A DNA stretch of 64,000 nt. It comes from Mesorhizobium sp. AR07. Its GTDB lineage: Bacteria > Pseudomonadota > Alphaproteobacteria > Rhizobiales > Rhizobiaceae. This document shows positions 9,489 through 18,912 of the stretch, one piece after another; positions within the stretch are counted from its first letter, which is position 1, and each line of letters begins with the position of its first letter. The DNA lies in NCBI RefSeq assembly GCF_024746815.1, contig NZ_CP080528.1, positions 744,001 to 808,000 on the forward strand. Reading direction: 5' to 3'. The notes below the pieces were generated by a model. The model did no database searches and was not told the origin of the DNA. It saw only the letters and a program-made list of their open reading frames with translations. A program made the translations under genes and the position numbers.

Positions 9489-10844
9489 TTGCACATCATG
9501 TCGGATGCGCGCGAACTCCCTACACTGGCAGACACGTGCGATTATCTAAAGAGCCTGAACAAACCCTGCGTCGCACAAGTGCTTGCGGAGGCGAAAAGGA
9601 CAGGCGCGATCGCCGTTCAGCCCAGATCCGGCGTCGGCGGCCACGACGAGATGCTGGCGCTTCTATCCAGGATCGAGGCTGAAGCCAGTCCGGATATTTT
9701 GAGCCTCACCATAGACTCCTATTCCCGGCTTAGAATGTTTGATCATGCTAGCCGGATACTCGCCACGAACCCCGCGGCCCTGAACGGTTACCCATTAGTG
9801 GCTCACGGCTGGCCCAGAGGTCGCGAGCTCAACGAGCGAACGAAGCGGCCTCTCGATATTCGCCACGGCTCCCCGATCGCCGACCATCTGTTCGAAACTG
9901 CGATTGCTTCAGGAATCACATCCTTCGAGGGCGGCGGCGTCACTTACAATCTGCCCTATGCCAAGAAAGTGCCACTTAAAGACTCAATTGCTTCCTGGCG
10001 TAGAATTGACGGCCTTTGCGGAGAGCTCGCCGATCAAGGCATCATTGTTTCGCGCGAAATGTTCGGCACCCTCACAGCAGTCCTGATCCCGCCTTCAACA
10101 TCGCTGGCGATCGCCTTTCTTGAAGCAATCAGCGCCGCGCGCGACGGAGTACGGTGTCTGCTTATCGCTTATTCCCAAGGCGGCAATACCCTTCAGGACG
10201 TTGCGGCATTGCGATGTATCGACGTGCTCGCACGGCGATATTTGTCCTCCGGGCCGCGCGTTTATCCGGTCCTGCATCAATACATGGGGCCGTTTCCCCG
10301 AGATAAGGCAAAGGCGAGCGCGCTTATCCTGCTCGGAGGATTGGTCGCGAAGCTTGGAGGCGCCACAAAGGTTGTCACAAAGACCTATGAAGAGGCGCTC
10401 GGTATCCCAACGGTGGAGGCTAACATCGACGGGATCCAGTTGACCAGATGCGGTCTGGCGAGAATGTTCGATTTCATCGCACTCGACGAATCGGCAACTA
10501 CAGAAGAGATGCATTGGATCGAGCGCGAGGTGACTGAGCTGATCGATCCGCTTGTTGAGGCCAGCGATCTTCACAAGGCTATAGTGGAGGCGTTTGAAGC
10601 AGGCCGGCTCGATGTGCCCTTCAGCCCCAGTATTTTCACACGGGGCGAGGTCATCCCAGTTCGAGATCCACAGGGAGCCATTCGCTACTTGTCCTGTGCC
10701 GGGCTTCCGTTCTCGGAGACCACCCGGCGACGCAATCGCGAGATGCTGAGAAGAACAACGGCACCGCAAGAACAGCTTCGGGAGATCGCAGGTAATGTAT
10801 ACTTCTTTGCAGACCAGTCGGACGTCTATCGCGTTAGTGTCTGA
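9489..10844 (+). CDS. glmE: Glutamate (methylaspartate) mutase epsilon subunit
   Basis: Catalytic large subunit of adenosylcobalamin-dependent glutamate mutase, partner of the sigma subunit at 3852-4319. Family landmarks include VQPRSGVGGHDEM, YPLVAHGWPRGRELNER, RHGSPIADHLFE, SFEGGGVTYNLPYAK and LLIAYSQGGNTLQDVAALRC. At 451 residues it is slightly shorter than the usual 480. The AAGGAA ribosome site at 9475-9480 is well spaced for a TTG start at 9489; the ATG at 9498 is the alternative. The gene is divergent from the aminotransferase. Glutamate mutase is best known from anaerobic glutamate fermentation and from antibiotic clusters that make 3-methylaspartate. In an aerobic rhizobium beside an EctB homologue, the biosynthetic role is the likelier one. 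Confidence 0.9.
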   Translation: MHIMSDARELPTLADTCDYLKSLNKPCVAQVLAEAKRTGAIAVQPRSGVGGHDEMLALLSRIEAEASPDILSLTIDSYSRLRMFDHASRILATNPAALNGYPLVAHGWPRGRELNERTKRPLDIRHGSPIADHLFETAIASGITSFEGGGVTYNLPYAKKVPLKDSIASWRRIDGLCGELADQGIIVSREMFGTLTAVLIPPSTSLAIAFLEAISAARDGVRCLLIAYSQGGNTLQDVAALRCIDVLARRYLSSGPRVYPVLHQYMGPFPRDKAKASALILLGGLVAKLGGATKVVTKTYEEALGIPTVEANIDGIQLTRCGLARMFDFIALDESATTEEMHWIEREVTELIDPLVEASDLHKAIVEAFEAGRLDVPFSPSIFTRGEVIPVRDPQGAIRYLSCAGLPFSETTRRRNREMLRRTTAPQEQLREIAGNVYFFADQSDVYRVSV

Positions 10845-11061
10845 ATTGAAATGACCGTGGATGTTTCAAACATTCTGTTGCACGAACTTGGTCGGGTCGA
10901 CGGCACGCAATTGGGCAACCGATCTCACCATCGCCGAAACGGTGATTGAGAAAACTTCGGATGAAGGGCCGCTAGATAGCCCTCTTCTTATACGGGGTTT
11001 CGAATGGACGTTGGAGGCTGCGAGCTGTTCGTCGAAGCGCTTCATGGATTCCAGTACTTCG

Positions 11062-11859
11062 TCACCCGATAATCAGGGCCCCTAGGACCTCGGCAATTGC
11101 AAAGGCAGGGGTCATCGTATGAACGAGCGATGGACTATTGGTCGAAACCAGGACGATGGTTTCTGCAATCAGTGCCAAGGGGGAGACCTCGCTGTCGGTT
11201 ATAGCAATAACTGAGATTCCTCTTGATTTCGTGAACTCCGCTAATTCAACAGTCGCCCGGGTGTACGAACAAACACTCGCAACAAGCAAGACATCATCCT
11301 TACAAGCGCTTCGGATTGCGTCGCTCCCGGTGCCGGCAATCCCATCGAGAAGCACCGATTTCTCGCCGACGAGCCTAAGTATATAGTGTAACTGCCAAGT
11401 TACGGCGTGATTGGAGCGCAGTCCAAAACAGTAGATCCTGCGGGCCTTAGCCAGCGATGCTGCCGCTCTTATCACTCGATCAAGAGATCGAGGCTCCGCA
11501 AGCTGTGCAACCTGCCTTGCAATTAAATTGAGCATCTCTGCGGCAAGTGCGTTGTCGCCCTTCAGCTGCTGGCGTGCAACATGTTTTCGCGCACTTCCAG
11601 CAAATCCAGCACCTGCGCTCCGCAAGCCGTCAGCGTACATGTTGCGGATATCTTCGAACCCCTCCAGGCCAATATGCTTGGCTAAACGAGTCATTGTCGC
11701 AGGTTGTACGCCGGCCTGCCGAGCCTGTTCACGCATCGAAAGAAGAGCGACATCACATGGCCGGTCGAGCACGAAGCGCGCAGCGTTCTGGAGTTGCTTC
11801 GACATGCCGCCGAATGCCTTGAGGATTGTCTCCCTGAGCGGTCCCTGTTCCATAGCCAT
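11062..11859 (-). CDS. RpiR/MurR-family transcriptional regulator
   Basis: Regulator of 265 residues with an N-terminal RpiR helix-turn-helix (ALLSMREQARQAGVQPATMT, residues about 40-60) and a C-terminal SIS sugar-phosphate-binding domain (YCFGLRSNHAVTWQLHYIL, then SVCSYTRATVELAEFTKSRG). RpiR proteins usually sense phosphorylated sugars or amino sugars. Here it stands between the mutase epsilon gene and the condensation/KamA gene, so it may control the biosynthetic locus. A ribose-phosphate ligand would fit a ribosylated product, but that is speculation. Start chosen at the first ATG. Confidence 0.85.
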   Translation of the reverse strand: MAMEQGPLRETILKAFGGMSKQLQNAARFVLDRPCDVALLSMREQARQAGVQPATMTRLAKHIGLEGFEDIRNMYADGLRSAGAGFAGSARKHVARQQLKGDNALAAEMLNLIARQVAQLAEPRSLDRVIRAAASLAKARRIYCFGLRSNHAVTWQLHYILRLVGEKSVLLDGIAGTGSDAIRSACKDDVLLVASVCSYTRATVELAEFTKSRGISVIAITDSEVSPLALIAETIVLVSTNSPSLVHTMTPAFAIAEVLGALIIG

Positions 11860-11911
11860 GCCTGCCTGGTTGAGTTAGCAAATTCTGGAATTCCCGCGCT
11901 GCAGCCTCTAT

Positions 11912-12195
11912 TTACGACTGCCTTGAGCTGTGTCCGGCGGCACGGGACTGGATCGAAGGCAAAACCTCCCTGCGCATCTGCATCATGCGAACCGTCTCAC
12001 TGCCGGCCAAAATAGCGATCGCTGTTTGTAGGGCGCATTCGCTACGCCTATGTTTGATCCGACGATGATCGTGCTCGATCCGGTTATTAAAATATTTGCT
12101 GATGCGAATGCGGATCGGTTCAGCGTCCGTCGCCACCGATCCCGCAGGTAGTTTTCAACGTCGTAGGAGACGATGACCTCTCCGGTTTGTCTGAC
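11912..12195 (-). pseudogene. IS6-family transposase C-terminal remnant
   Basis: The minus strand encodes YDVENYLRDRWRR, then in a shifted frame ISKYFNNRIEHDHRRIKHR. These match the end of the DDE core of IS6-family transposases, where the catalytic glutamate lies in the N-R-I-E-x-D-H-R-R-I-K motif. The N-terminal two thirds are missing. A better preserved but also broken relative is at 57.1-57.6 kb. Confidence 0.75.
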
Positions 12196-12327
12196 TGCCA
12201 AATGACGATGCGCCCCGGTTGGCTATGGCGCGTGAGCGCCTTCCAAAGAAAGCGCTTTTTTTCTGCCGCAGGGGCCTTTGTACTTCACTCGCTCATGTAG
12301 GTAATCAGCATTGCGCGCCCTTCTATC

Positions 12328-15027
12328 TCATCCTTCTAGCAAATCGTCTAACCAGCAGGCACCCTCGAGAAGTGGCCGGGAAAAGATCCTTCCGATCTTC
12401 CCCGGAGTCTTGTTTTGATGATATCGCATATACACGCGGCCGTCGGCTCCGACGTCCAAAATCTCGATCTTTCCTGTGTAGTGGGACATGATGTACTTGA
12501 ATGTCTTTTGGATGCCGCTGAGACGTTGGGTAATGCCGTGCGCAATCTCTAGTCCGCGGCGCAGTGGAACCTGAAAGTGTGATGCGCCTTTCACCGGCCT
12601 GGCCTGAAAAAGATAGTAAGGTCGGACGCCCATTTGATGACACTTGGCGAAGGTCGCAGCCAAAATCTCGGGATCATTGTTAACTTTCGCGAGGAGGACG
12701 GACTGATTGAGGAACTGCACGCCCTGTGCGCGCAAGAAACGAATGTTGCGCTCCGCATCGACCGAGATTTCCCCGATGTGATCGAAATGAGTGACGATGA
12801 CCGCAGTCTTACCCGCTTCATGGATCCGTTGGAACAAAGCCGGTAGAGCGGGATCTTCGAACCGCCTGGGCTCGTAGGCGACTGTTTTTGTGCCGAATCG
12901 AATTGAGTCCAAGTGGGGGATGGGCAGCAGATGATCGAGAATTTTGTCGAGCTTGGCCGTGCTGAGCACGAATGGATCGCCGCCTGATAACAGCACATTC
13001 GTCATCTCAGGATGGCCCCCAATATATTGCGCGATCTGGGCGAAATCAGGTGCGATTTCATCGGAGTTCTTGCCGACAATGCGTTTGCGAAAGCAAAAAC
13101 GGCAATATGAGGCGCAACGGTCCGTTACTAGCAACAACCCGGTCTGAGCGTACTTGTGCTGAAGTCCGGGCACGACGGTGTTGTCCTGCTCGCCGCTCGT
13201 ATCCAGATTGCCAGGACTCTCGAACTCCTCAAACGAGGGCTCCACAATGTACTTAAGCTGGTCGTAGTAGCCGCTGTTGGTGATCTGTTCACGATAGAAT
13301 TTTGTGACCTGATTACGCGTGATGCTATTGGCTTTCAGCTCACCTTCTGTAACGACGCGCTCGCCTTCGATGAAATTCATGACTGCGGTGTGGGGCTCCG
13401 GGCCTGAGTTGCGGGAGGATGATTGAGGCGGGCAAGCGCGAGGCGCCGCCGAGGTCGCCCGTGCGTTCAACTCTCGATTGCTCAAGCCTTGATTCTCGAA
13501 GACGTTTGCGATCGCTTCCGGATCCAGCTCTGCCTGCGCTTCAAATAGCTCGCGAATCCAGCGATCCTGCGGGTAGACCGTTTCCGTCGGGTTCGACTGC
13601 ATTTGAAGACGATGACGTTCCTCCGCCAACAGGAGCGGCGCCGACCAGACCCGTTGGCCGGGGTCAGCCGCTATCTGGCTCAGCGCCTGCTGCCAATAGC
13701 TGGCAAATCGCTCGACCGTGCTCCGTTCAAACAGTGAAGTGGCGTAGATCAGCCTTCCCCGAATCGCCTCGCCGACCTCGGCAAGGTCAAGCGCAAGATC
13801 ATATTGCGCGACACGGTCGTCAACGTCGACGTACTCAAGTTCGATCCCCGGTAGTTGCGCCGGCTCCGGGCCGTTGTTTTGCCATGCCAGCATAACCTGG
13901 AAGATCGGGGTGTGAGCGAGGGTGTGGGGCGGATTGACGAGTTCCACCACCTGCTCAAACGGCAGGTCTTGGTGCGCCTGCGCCGCTAGCGTGGCGGCAT
14001 TCACCCGCTCCAGCAATATCTCCATCGTCAAATCCCCTGACAGATCGATCCGCAGCGCCAGGGTGTTAACGAAGAGGCCGATCAGCCCCTCGATCTCGGA
14101 CCGTGTGCGGTTGGCGCTTGGCGTGCCAATCACCAACTCGTCTTGACCCGACAACCGCGCCAGCACCAGCGCCCAGCCCGCCAGCAGGGTCGCGAAAAGC
14201 GTTGCCCCATGGCGCCGGGTCAGCGCCTTGAGCTTCGCGGTCAGCGGCTCGTGTAACGCGAATTCGACGTAACTCCCGCTGTAGTCCTGCTGCGCAGGAC
14301 GCGGCCGGTCTGTCGGCAGCTTCAATACCGTTGGTGCGCCCGCCAGCGTCTGCAGCCAGTATTCCGACTGACGCTCCAGGACCTCGCCCGCCAGCCAACG
14401 GCGCTGCCAAACGGCATAGTCCGCATATTGCACCAGCAATGGTGTCAGCCGATCCGCGCGGCATTCCCGAGCAACGGTGTAGAGCTCGCTGAGTTCGCGT
14501 GTCAGGATCTTCCTCGACCAGCCATCCGAGACCATCTGGTGCATGGTGATCAGCAACACATTGTCGCTCACCGCTAGGCGTACCAGCCTTCCACGGATCA
14601 GCGGCCCGGCTCGTAGATCAAACGCCGACCTGGCTTCATGGCGCATCAGATGCGCGAGCCTCGCCTCCACATCCGCTGCCGCCGTCAGATCGTCTCGTTT
14701 AAGCAGCAGGCCAACGTCCGCCGGCCCGATCGTCTGGCAAGGCTCGCCGGCCTCCAGCCCAAAAGTGGTGCGCAGCACCTCGTGACGCGCCACCAACCCA
14801 TCCAACGCCCACTGCAGGGCCGACTCGTCCAGCTCGCCGCGAAGCCGAAGTCCCATCTGGATGTGACAGGCCTCGCCGCAGACCGCTGGACGCGAATGGA
14901 ACCAAAATTGTTGCTGGGAGAATGACAGCGGCACCCACGTCGGACGCCGCAAAGCTTCAATTGGCGGGATTGCACTCAACAGCGCAGCGTCTATCGGATT
15001 GATTTGGATCGTTCGAGCAAGTTTCAT
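12328..15027 (-). CDS. NRPS condensation domain fused to KamA-type radical SAM aminomutase
   Basis: A predicted 899-residue fusion. Residues about 30-465 are an NRPS condensation (LCL-like) domain with VPLSFSQQQFWF, RHEVLRTTFGLEAGEPCQ, VQYADYAVWQR and VIGTPSANRTRSEIEGLIG. The HHxxxDG motif reads HQMVSDG, so the catalytic second histidine is glutamine. A stub of an adenylation domain follows (IRELFEAQAELDPEAIANVF to NRELNARA). From about residue 550 there is a KamA/lysine 2,3-aminomutase-like radical SAM enzyme with the cluster motif CASYCRFCFRKR and VLLSGGDPFVLST. The C-terminus lacks the GGGGK-type PLP motif of clostridial lysine aminomutase. The start at 15027 has a perfect AGGAGG site. The fusion may be a deletion product of an NRPS gene and a kamA gene, or a real bifunctional protein; the frame is intact throughout. 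Confidence 0.85.
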   Translation of the reverse strand: MKLARTIQINPIDAALLSAIPPIEALRRPTWVPLSFSQQQFWFHSRPAVCGEACHIQMGLRLRGELDESALQWALDGLVARHEVLRTTFGLEAGEPCQTIGPADVGLLLKRDDLTAAADVEARLAHLMRHEARSAFDLRAGPLIRGRLVRLAVSDNVLLITMHQMVSDGWSRKILTRELSELYTVARECRADRLTPLLVQYADYAVWQRRWLAGEVLERQSEYWLQTLAGAPTVLKLPTDRPRPAQQDYSGSYVEFALHEPLTAKLKALTRRHGATLFATLLAGWALVLARLSGQDELVIGTPSANRTRSEIEGLIGLFVNTLALRIDLSGDLTMEILLERVNAATLAAQAHQDLPFEQVVELVNPPHTLAHTPIFQVMLAWQNNGPEPAQLPGIELEYVDVDDRVAQYDLALDLAEVGEAIRGRLIYATSLFERSTVERFASYWQQALSQIAADPGQRVWSAPLLLAEERHRLQMQSNPTETVYPQDRWIRELFEAQAELDPEAIANVFENQGLSNRELNARATSAAPRACPPQSSSRNSGPEPHTAVMNFIEGERVVTEGELKANSITRNQVTKFYREQITNSGYYDQLKYIVEPSFEEFESPGNLDTSGEQDNTVVPGLQHKYAQTGLLLVTDRCASYCRFCFRKRIVGKNSDEIAPDFAQIAQYIGGHPEMTNVLLSGGDPFVLSTAKLDKILDHLLPIPHLDSIRFGTKTVAYEPRRFEDPALPALFQRIHEAGKTAVIVTHFDHIGEISVDAERNIRFLRAQGVQFLNQSVLLAKVNNDPEILAATFAKCHQMGVRPYYLFQARPVKGASHFQVPLRRGLEIAHGITQRLSGIQKTFKYIMSHYTGKIEILDVGADGRVYMRYHQNKTPGKIGRIFSRPLLEGACWLDDLLEG

Positions 15028-15900
15028 GTAGACCTCCTCGGCTGGAGATTGCGAGATCGCTATCGTCAAGCGGATCCTTGACCGTGTCCCCTGCAATCGG
15101 TGTGCCACCGGCGGATTGTGCGCAAAGAGGGGGGTATACAATGTGTTTCGCACTGCCGGCGGAATACTTGCGCCTCAAGCGTGTAGGGTCCCGAACATAG
15201 ACGTCTTCAACCGGACACAGCTGCACTCGGCTACACGGACCTCGACCGACGGCGGCCGGCTGCCGGGGATCGTGAAATGCGGGAGCCGGTTGGCCGCGCT
15301 CTCCCGCCCTTTTCTTAAAGACGCAACTTCTTGGACCGGTCAACACCAACTAGCAAACCGTCGCTGGCGTTGTATGTGCCTGGAATGGTTATGAACTTCC
15401 GAACGATGGCGGAAAATACCGTTGCAGCGCTAAACTTCTAGCTCACCAAAGCAGAGCAAAGTGGCAATCTGCGGGTCTGGAGACATACGCAACAATCACC
15501 GACCGACAGTCGCAGGGCGTGGAGACCACGGGCTATTCATCTTCGACAGCTTATCTTAAGAACGTTCCCTGTCGCGATTTCCAGGGCCGAGGAAATCGCC
15601 CCGATCGACTTCGTTTAAGGGCTCACCCGGCAGCAACGGAAAGGCCCGCTTGGTGCTGAACAGCTTCCCAAGGTTTGCGCGCCCTGATCTTATTCTCTGC
15701 TGCTCTTAAAGGTGAACATGCACTGAACGGCTGTCGCCGGCGGTTCAGTCGTCAACATTTTTTGATAACGGATGATCCGCCCAAAGCTTTCATCCGGTGG
15801 CAATTAGTCCGGAAAATTCATGGTGGGTTGGCGGATGCAGTGCAAGCCATTGAAATGACGTAGGATTTGGTTGCTTAGGCCGATCCGCGCCATGTCCCGG
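15028..15900. other. No recognisable gene
   Basis: Only short frames without recognisable motifs occur upstream of the condensation/KamA gene. The right part (from about 15.7 kb) is probably the left flank of the IS1380-type element that follows. No nod, tts or sigma-54/NifA site was recognised. Confidence 0.45.
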
Positions 15901-16406
15901 AGACCACACCCGCCATGAATGATCCTACGCTGCCGCTGACGGGTTTGTCATCTATTCGCAGCAAGTCTGTCGTCGCCCGTTTCGACGGGGGGATGATGCC
16001 GTGCACGGCGGCCAGCAATTGCGCCTGTTCAACGCCCATTAAGACGAATACGGCTTCCAGCCGATCGCGGTGTTCGATGGCGACGGCCGGTTCGTCGGTG
16101 CGGTTCTTCGGCCGGCCAAGCGACCGAGCGGGGCTGAGATCCGCCCCCACCTGCGCCGCCTGGTGCGGGCGATCCGGAGCAACTGGCCGAACACACGGAT
16201 CCTGATCCGGGCCGACGGACATTATTGCAGTCCACCGGTCATCGACTGGTGCCGCGCCAACGATGTCGACTTCATCCTCGGGCTGGCGCCCACCACGACG
16301 CTGCGCAAGCATGTCGCGGACCTGGAAGCCCGCACGCTGGCGCGTTTTGAGGCGTCGGCCAAAACGAACAAGGTCTGCCGCTTCAAGGAGTTCTTTGACG
16401 GCGCCG

Positions 16407-18129
16407 GTAACCGGGGCAGATTACCGGGCAGTCAGGCTTGAGCGGCTTGCCTAACGAGATCCGGGAGCGGCGGAATCGACTCTTGTGTTGGTATGCCGAG
16501 GCGGTCGCCGAGATAGCGGAAGAATGAGACGTCGAGCTTGATGCAGGTCTTCATCAGGCCGAGCAGGACGTCGCGGGCGTTCTTGCCTGCCTCGCTGACG
16601 GTTCCGCCGGAGATCTTGCGCTTGGTGACGAAGGTGCGGATGTCGTTTTCCGAACCATTGGTGTGGAGTGGGATCTCGGGACGATCGAGAACGCGCAGGA
16701 GTTCATGCTTGCGGCGATGCAGCCTGGCAAGAAGCCGGTCGAGCATGACGTAGCCGGTTCGTCGTTTGAACAGGCGCTCGAAGCGGGCGCGCAGGGCCGC
16801 CGCGTGGCGCGGACAAGGAGCACGCTGGTAGCTCTTGAGGTCGCGATAGAACCACCAGATCAACTGGCGCATGATGTCGACGGCCTGACGTTGATCCGGG
16901 GTCACGGGTATCAATTTGTGGACGAGCCGCTCGGCGTGGACCCAGCACAGAGCATGGTCGCCGATGCGGAACTGGCCGGCATCATCGGACACGACCACGG
17001 TATCGCCAAGAAAGCCGTGGTGGCGGATCGCTCCCCACATCGCCCCTTCGGTGGCGATCCTGACTGGGTTGGGCTCAACCGCGAGCTGGTCGAGGCCGAG
17101 TGCGGCCAGATGCGCCTGCCATGCGGCGCTGTCGGCAAATGCCTTGTGCGGCGCAGCCGCCAGCCGCGCGATCACCGGACCGGCGAGGTTGCGGCCGCGC
17201 ATATAGGCCAGGGCCTCTTCATTGATGAAGTAATCGCTGTGCCCGGCACGCAGCGTCGCCAGGAACGCCTCCCGTGACTTCGATCGCCCGGTGCGGAACG
17301 CGGTGAAGCGGCGATCGCCGATCTGGGTGGTGTAGCCGTCCTGGTGGGCGTGGCGCGCCGACGTATCATCGACGGTGATCCAGGGCGCCGTAGCCAGCCC
17401 GGCGCGCAGCACGTCACGGTCCTCCGCCGCGAAGGCCTCCAGGCCCTCCGAAATCAGCCGCACCACCTGGCGCTTCGAAATGTCGACCCCGATCCCGGTC
17501 AACAACGCCGTCAACCGCTCCGTCGTCACCTGGCCTTGAATGTGACAGGCCAGAATGAAGCGGCGCAGGTTCGCGCCCCAGCCGCCGATGATCCCCGCCG
17601 GCAAGGGCGCCACCATCGTTTCGCCGGTCGGTGTCACCCAGCGCTCGCGGCGATAGCGCACCACCTCGGCCGACAACGCCAGATCGCGCACCAGGATCGT
17701 CTCATACCCCTTGAAGCGAGAGCCCGCAGGAGCGCTCACCGCAACCGTCACCTCGCGGCTCACGCGACCGCCGTCGCGCTTGGCGCCGCGCCGGCGGCGC
17801 TTGCCCTTGCCAGATGTCGGCTGCGTCGCCTTCTCCATGCCCGATGGCTTGGTCGGCTTGACCGGGGGACGCGGCGGCAGGTCCTTCAGCCGGGCGATCT
17901 CATCCTTCAGGGTCTGGTTCTCGGCGCGTAGCGCCTGGTTCTCGATCTCAAGGCTCTCGACCCGGCCTTGAAGACCGCGCACTTCGCCGATCAGCGCAGA
18001 AACCAGCCCGCGGAGTTCCGCAAGCGACAGGCCTTCAAGCGAATCAGTCGGTGGTAGCGTCACGCAAAGGGTGAATCACGAACGCACGCGCCTGCAAACC
18101 CCCACCGCCCGGTAATCTGCCCCGGTTAC
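16407..18129. mobile_element. IS66-family insertion sequence
   Basis: A 1723-base element with perfect 23-base inverted ends: GTAACCGGGGCAGATTACCG at 16407 onward, and its complement ending at 18129. It is flanked by the direct repeat ACGGCGCCG at 16398-16406 and 18130-18138. IS66 elements usually duplicate 8 bases, so one base of the nine may be chance. It carries a single long transposase gene and no separate TnpA/TnpB genes. Confidence 0.9.
16432..18063 (-). CDS. IS66-family transposase
   Basis: A 543-residue transposase with an N-terminal leucine-rich coiled coil (VRGLQGRVESLEIENQALRA, about residues 28-60), a basic linker (KGKRRRRGAKRDGG), then the IS66 core. The core includes APWITVDDTSARHAHQDGYT, VVVSDDAGQFRIGDHALCWV and the end motif NGSENDIRTFVTKRKISGGT. 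It appears intact and could be active. The first codon used is GTG at 18063; no clear ribosome site was seen, so the start is less certain than the family. Confidence 0.9.
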   Translation of the reverse strand: MTLPPTDSLEGLSLAELRGLVSALIGEVRGLQGRVESLEIENQALRAENQTLKDEIARLKDLPPRPPVKPTKPSGMEKATQPTSGKGKRRRRGAKRDGGRVSREVTVAVSAPAGSRFKGYETILVRDLALSAEVVRYRRERWVTPTGETMVAPLPAGIIGGWGANLRRFILACHIQGQVTTERLTALLTGIGVDISKRQVVRLISEGLEAFAAEDRDVLRAGLATAPWITVDDTSARHAHQDGYTTQIGDRRFTAFRTGRSKSREAFLATLRAGHSDYFINEEALAYMRGRNLAGPVIARLAAAPHKAFADSAAWQAHLAALGLDQLAVEPNPVRIATEGAMWGAIRHHGFLGDTVVVSDDAGQFRIGDHALCWVHAERLVHKLIPVTPDQRQAVDIMRQLIWWFYRDLKSYQRAPCPRHAAALRARFERLFKRRTGYVMLDRLLARLHRRKHELLRVLDRPEIPLHTNGSENDIRTFVTKRKISGGTVSEAGKNARDVLLGLMKTCIKLDVSFFRYLGDRLGIPTQESIPPLPDLVRQAAQA

Positions 18130-18912
18130 ACGGCGCCGCCAGCTGGAGCCGCGTGGAGCGCATCATCGCCCGCGTCGAGGTCGGCGCCCAAGGTGCTGAC
18201 ACCCGCTTCATCGTCACCAATCTTGCAGGCGGGAAAGCCAAGCGCTCTATGAGGATCTCTACTGCCGGCGCGGAGCGGCGAGAACCACATCAAGTCCTGG
18301 AAGACGCATCTCGCCGCCGACCGCACATCCTGCACAAGAGCGACGGCCAACCAGTTCCGGTTGTTCCTGCATGCCGGTGCCTACTGGCTGATGTGGGGCC
18401 TGCGCGCCGCAATGCCGAAGCGTTCCAGCTTTGCCGTCGCCCAATTCGACACGCTGCGTCTGCGCCTCATCAAGATCGCCGCGCGGGTGGTCGAGATGAA
18501 GACCAGATCCGCTTGCATCTGCCGACATCCTGCCCCGACCAGCGCATCCTGCGCATCGTGCTCGACCGCATCCCGCGGCTCGTGAGGTAGCCGACGGGGC
18601 GCTGACGCCTCGAAACGAACCGCCGACCGCAACCCGCAAACCCTCGCCTGCCATCACAACGGATCAATCCCGGCGCCGATGAAGCTCGTCAAAAGGCACC
18701 GCAACGCTAACCAGATGACCCGTCAGGGCGCCGAAAGCCGATCGCTGTGCATCAAACGGGTTAGAAGCCGGTCCCTTTTTGGCACTGACCCGATCCTTGG
18801 ACTGCTGGGTTCTGAGTTCTCCGGCTTTGTACAAGGTGACCGGCTACGTCATCCGACTTCTTCATCGACTGCGTGTTCTCCTCCTTGAGCATAACCTTTT
18901 TTGGTGCCGCTT

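Larger units (their letters stand above)
15915..18588 (+). pseudogene. IS1380-family transposase, split by IS66-type element
   Basis: The left part (15915-16406) encodes a short N-terminus (SIRSKSVVARFDGG). After an internal deletion and frameshift it has VVFD-like AVFDGDGRFVGAVLRPAKR, then ILIRADGHYCSPPVIDWC. The right part (18139-18588) has FRLFLHAGAYWLMWGLRAAM, FDTLRLRLIKIAARVVEMKT and a frameshifted end LPTSCPDQRILRIVLDRIPR. The IS66-type element at 16407-18129 sits inside it, flanked by a 9-base direct repeat. The gene had probably already decayed, since the N-terminal deletion is independent of the insertion. Confidence 0.8.

Noticed and set aside
10095..10769. A 224-codon minus-strand frame inside glmE
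   Set aside because: It lies wholly within a well-supported gene on the other strand and shows no motif.
8000..10844. Ectoine biosynthesis locus
   Set aside because: An EctB-like gene is present but neither the acetyltransferase EctA nor the synthase EctC was found, and glutamate mutase genes are adjacent instead.
9489..10844. Glutamate fermentation by the methylaspartate route
   Set aside because: No methylaspartate ammonia-lyase or mesaconate enzymes are in the window, and the neighbours point to biosynthesis.
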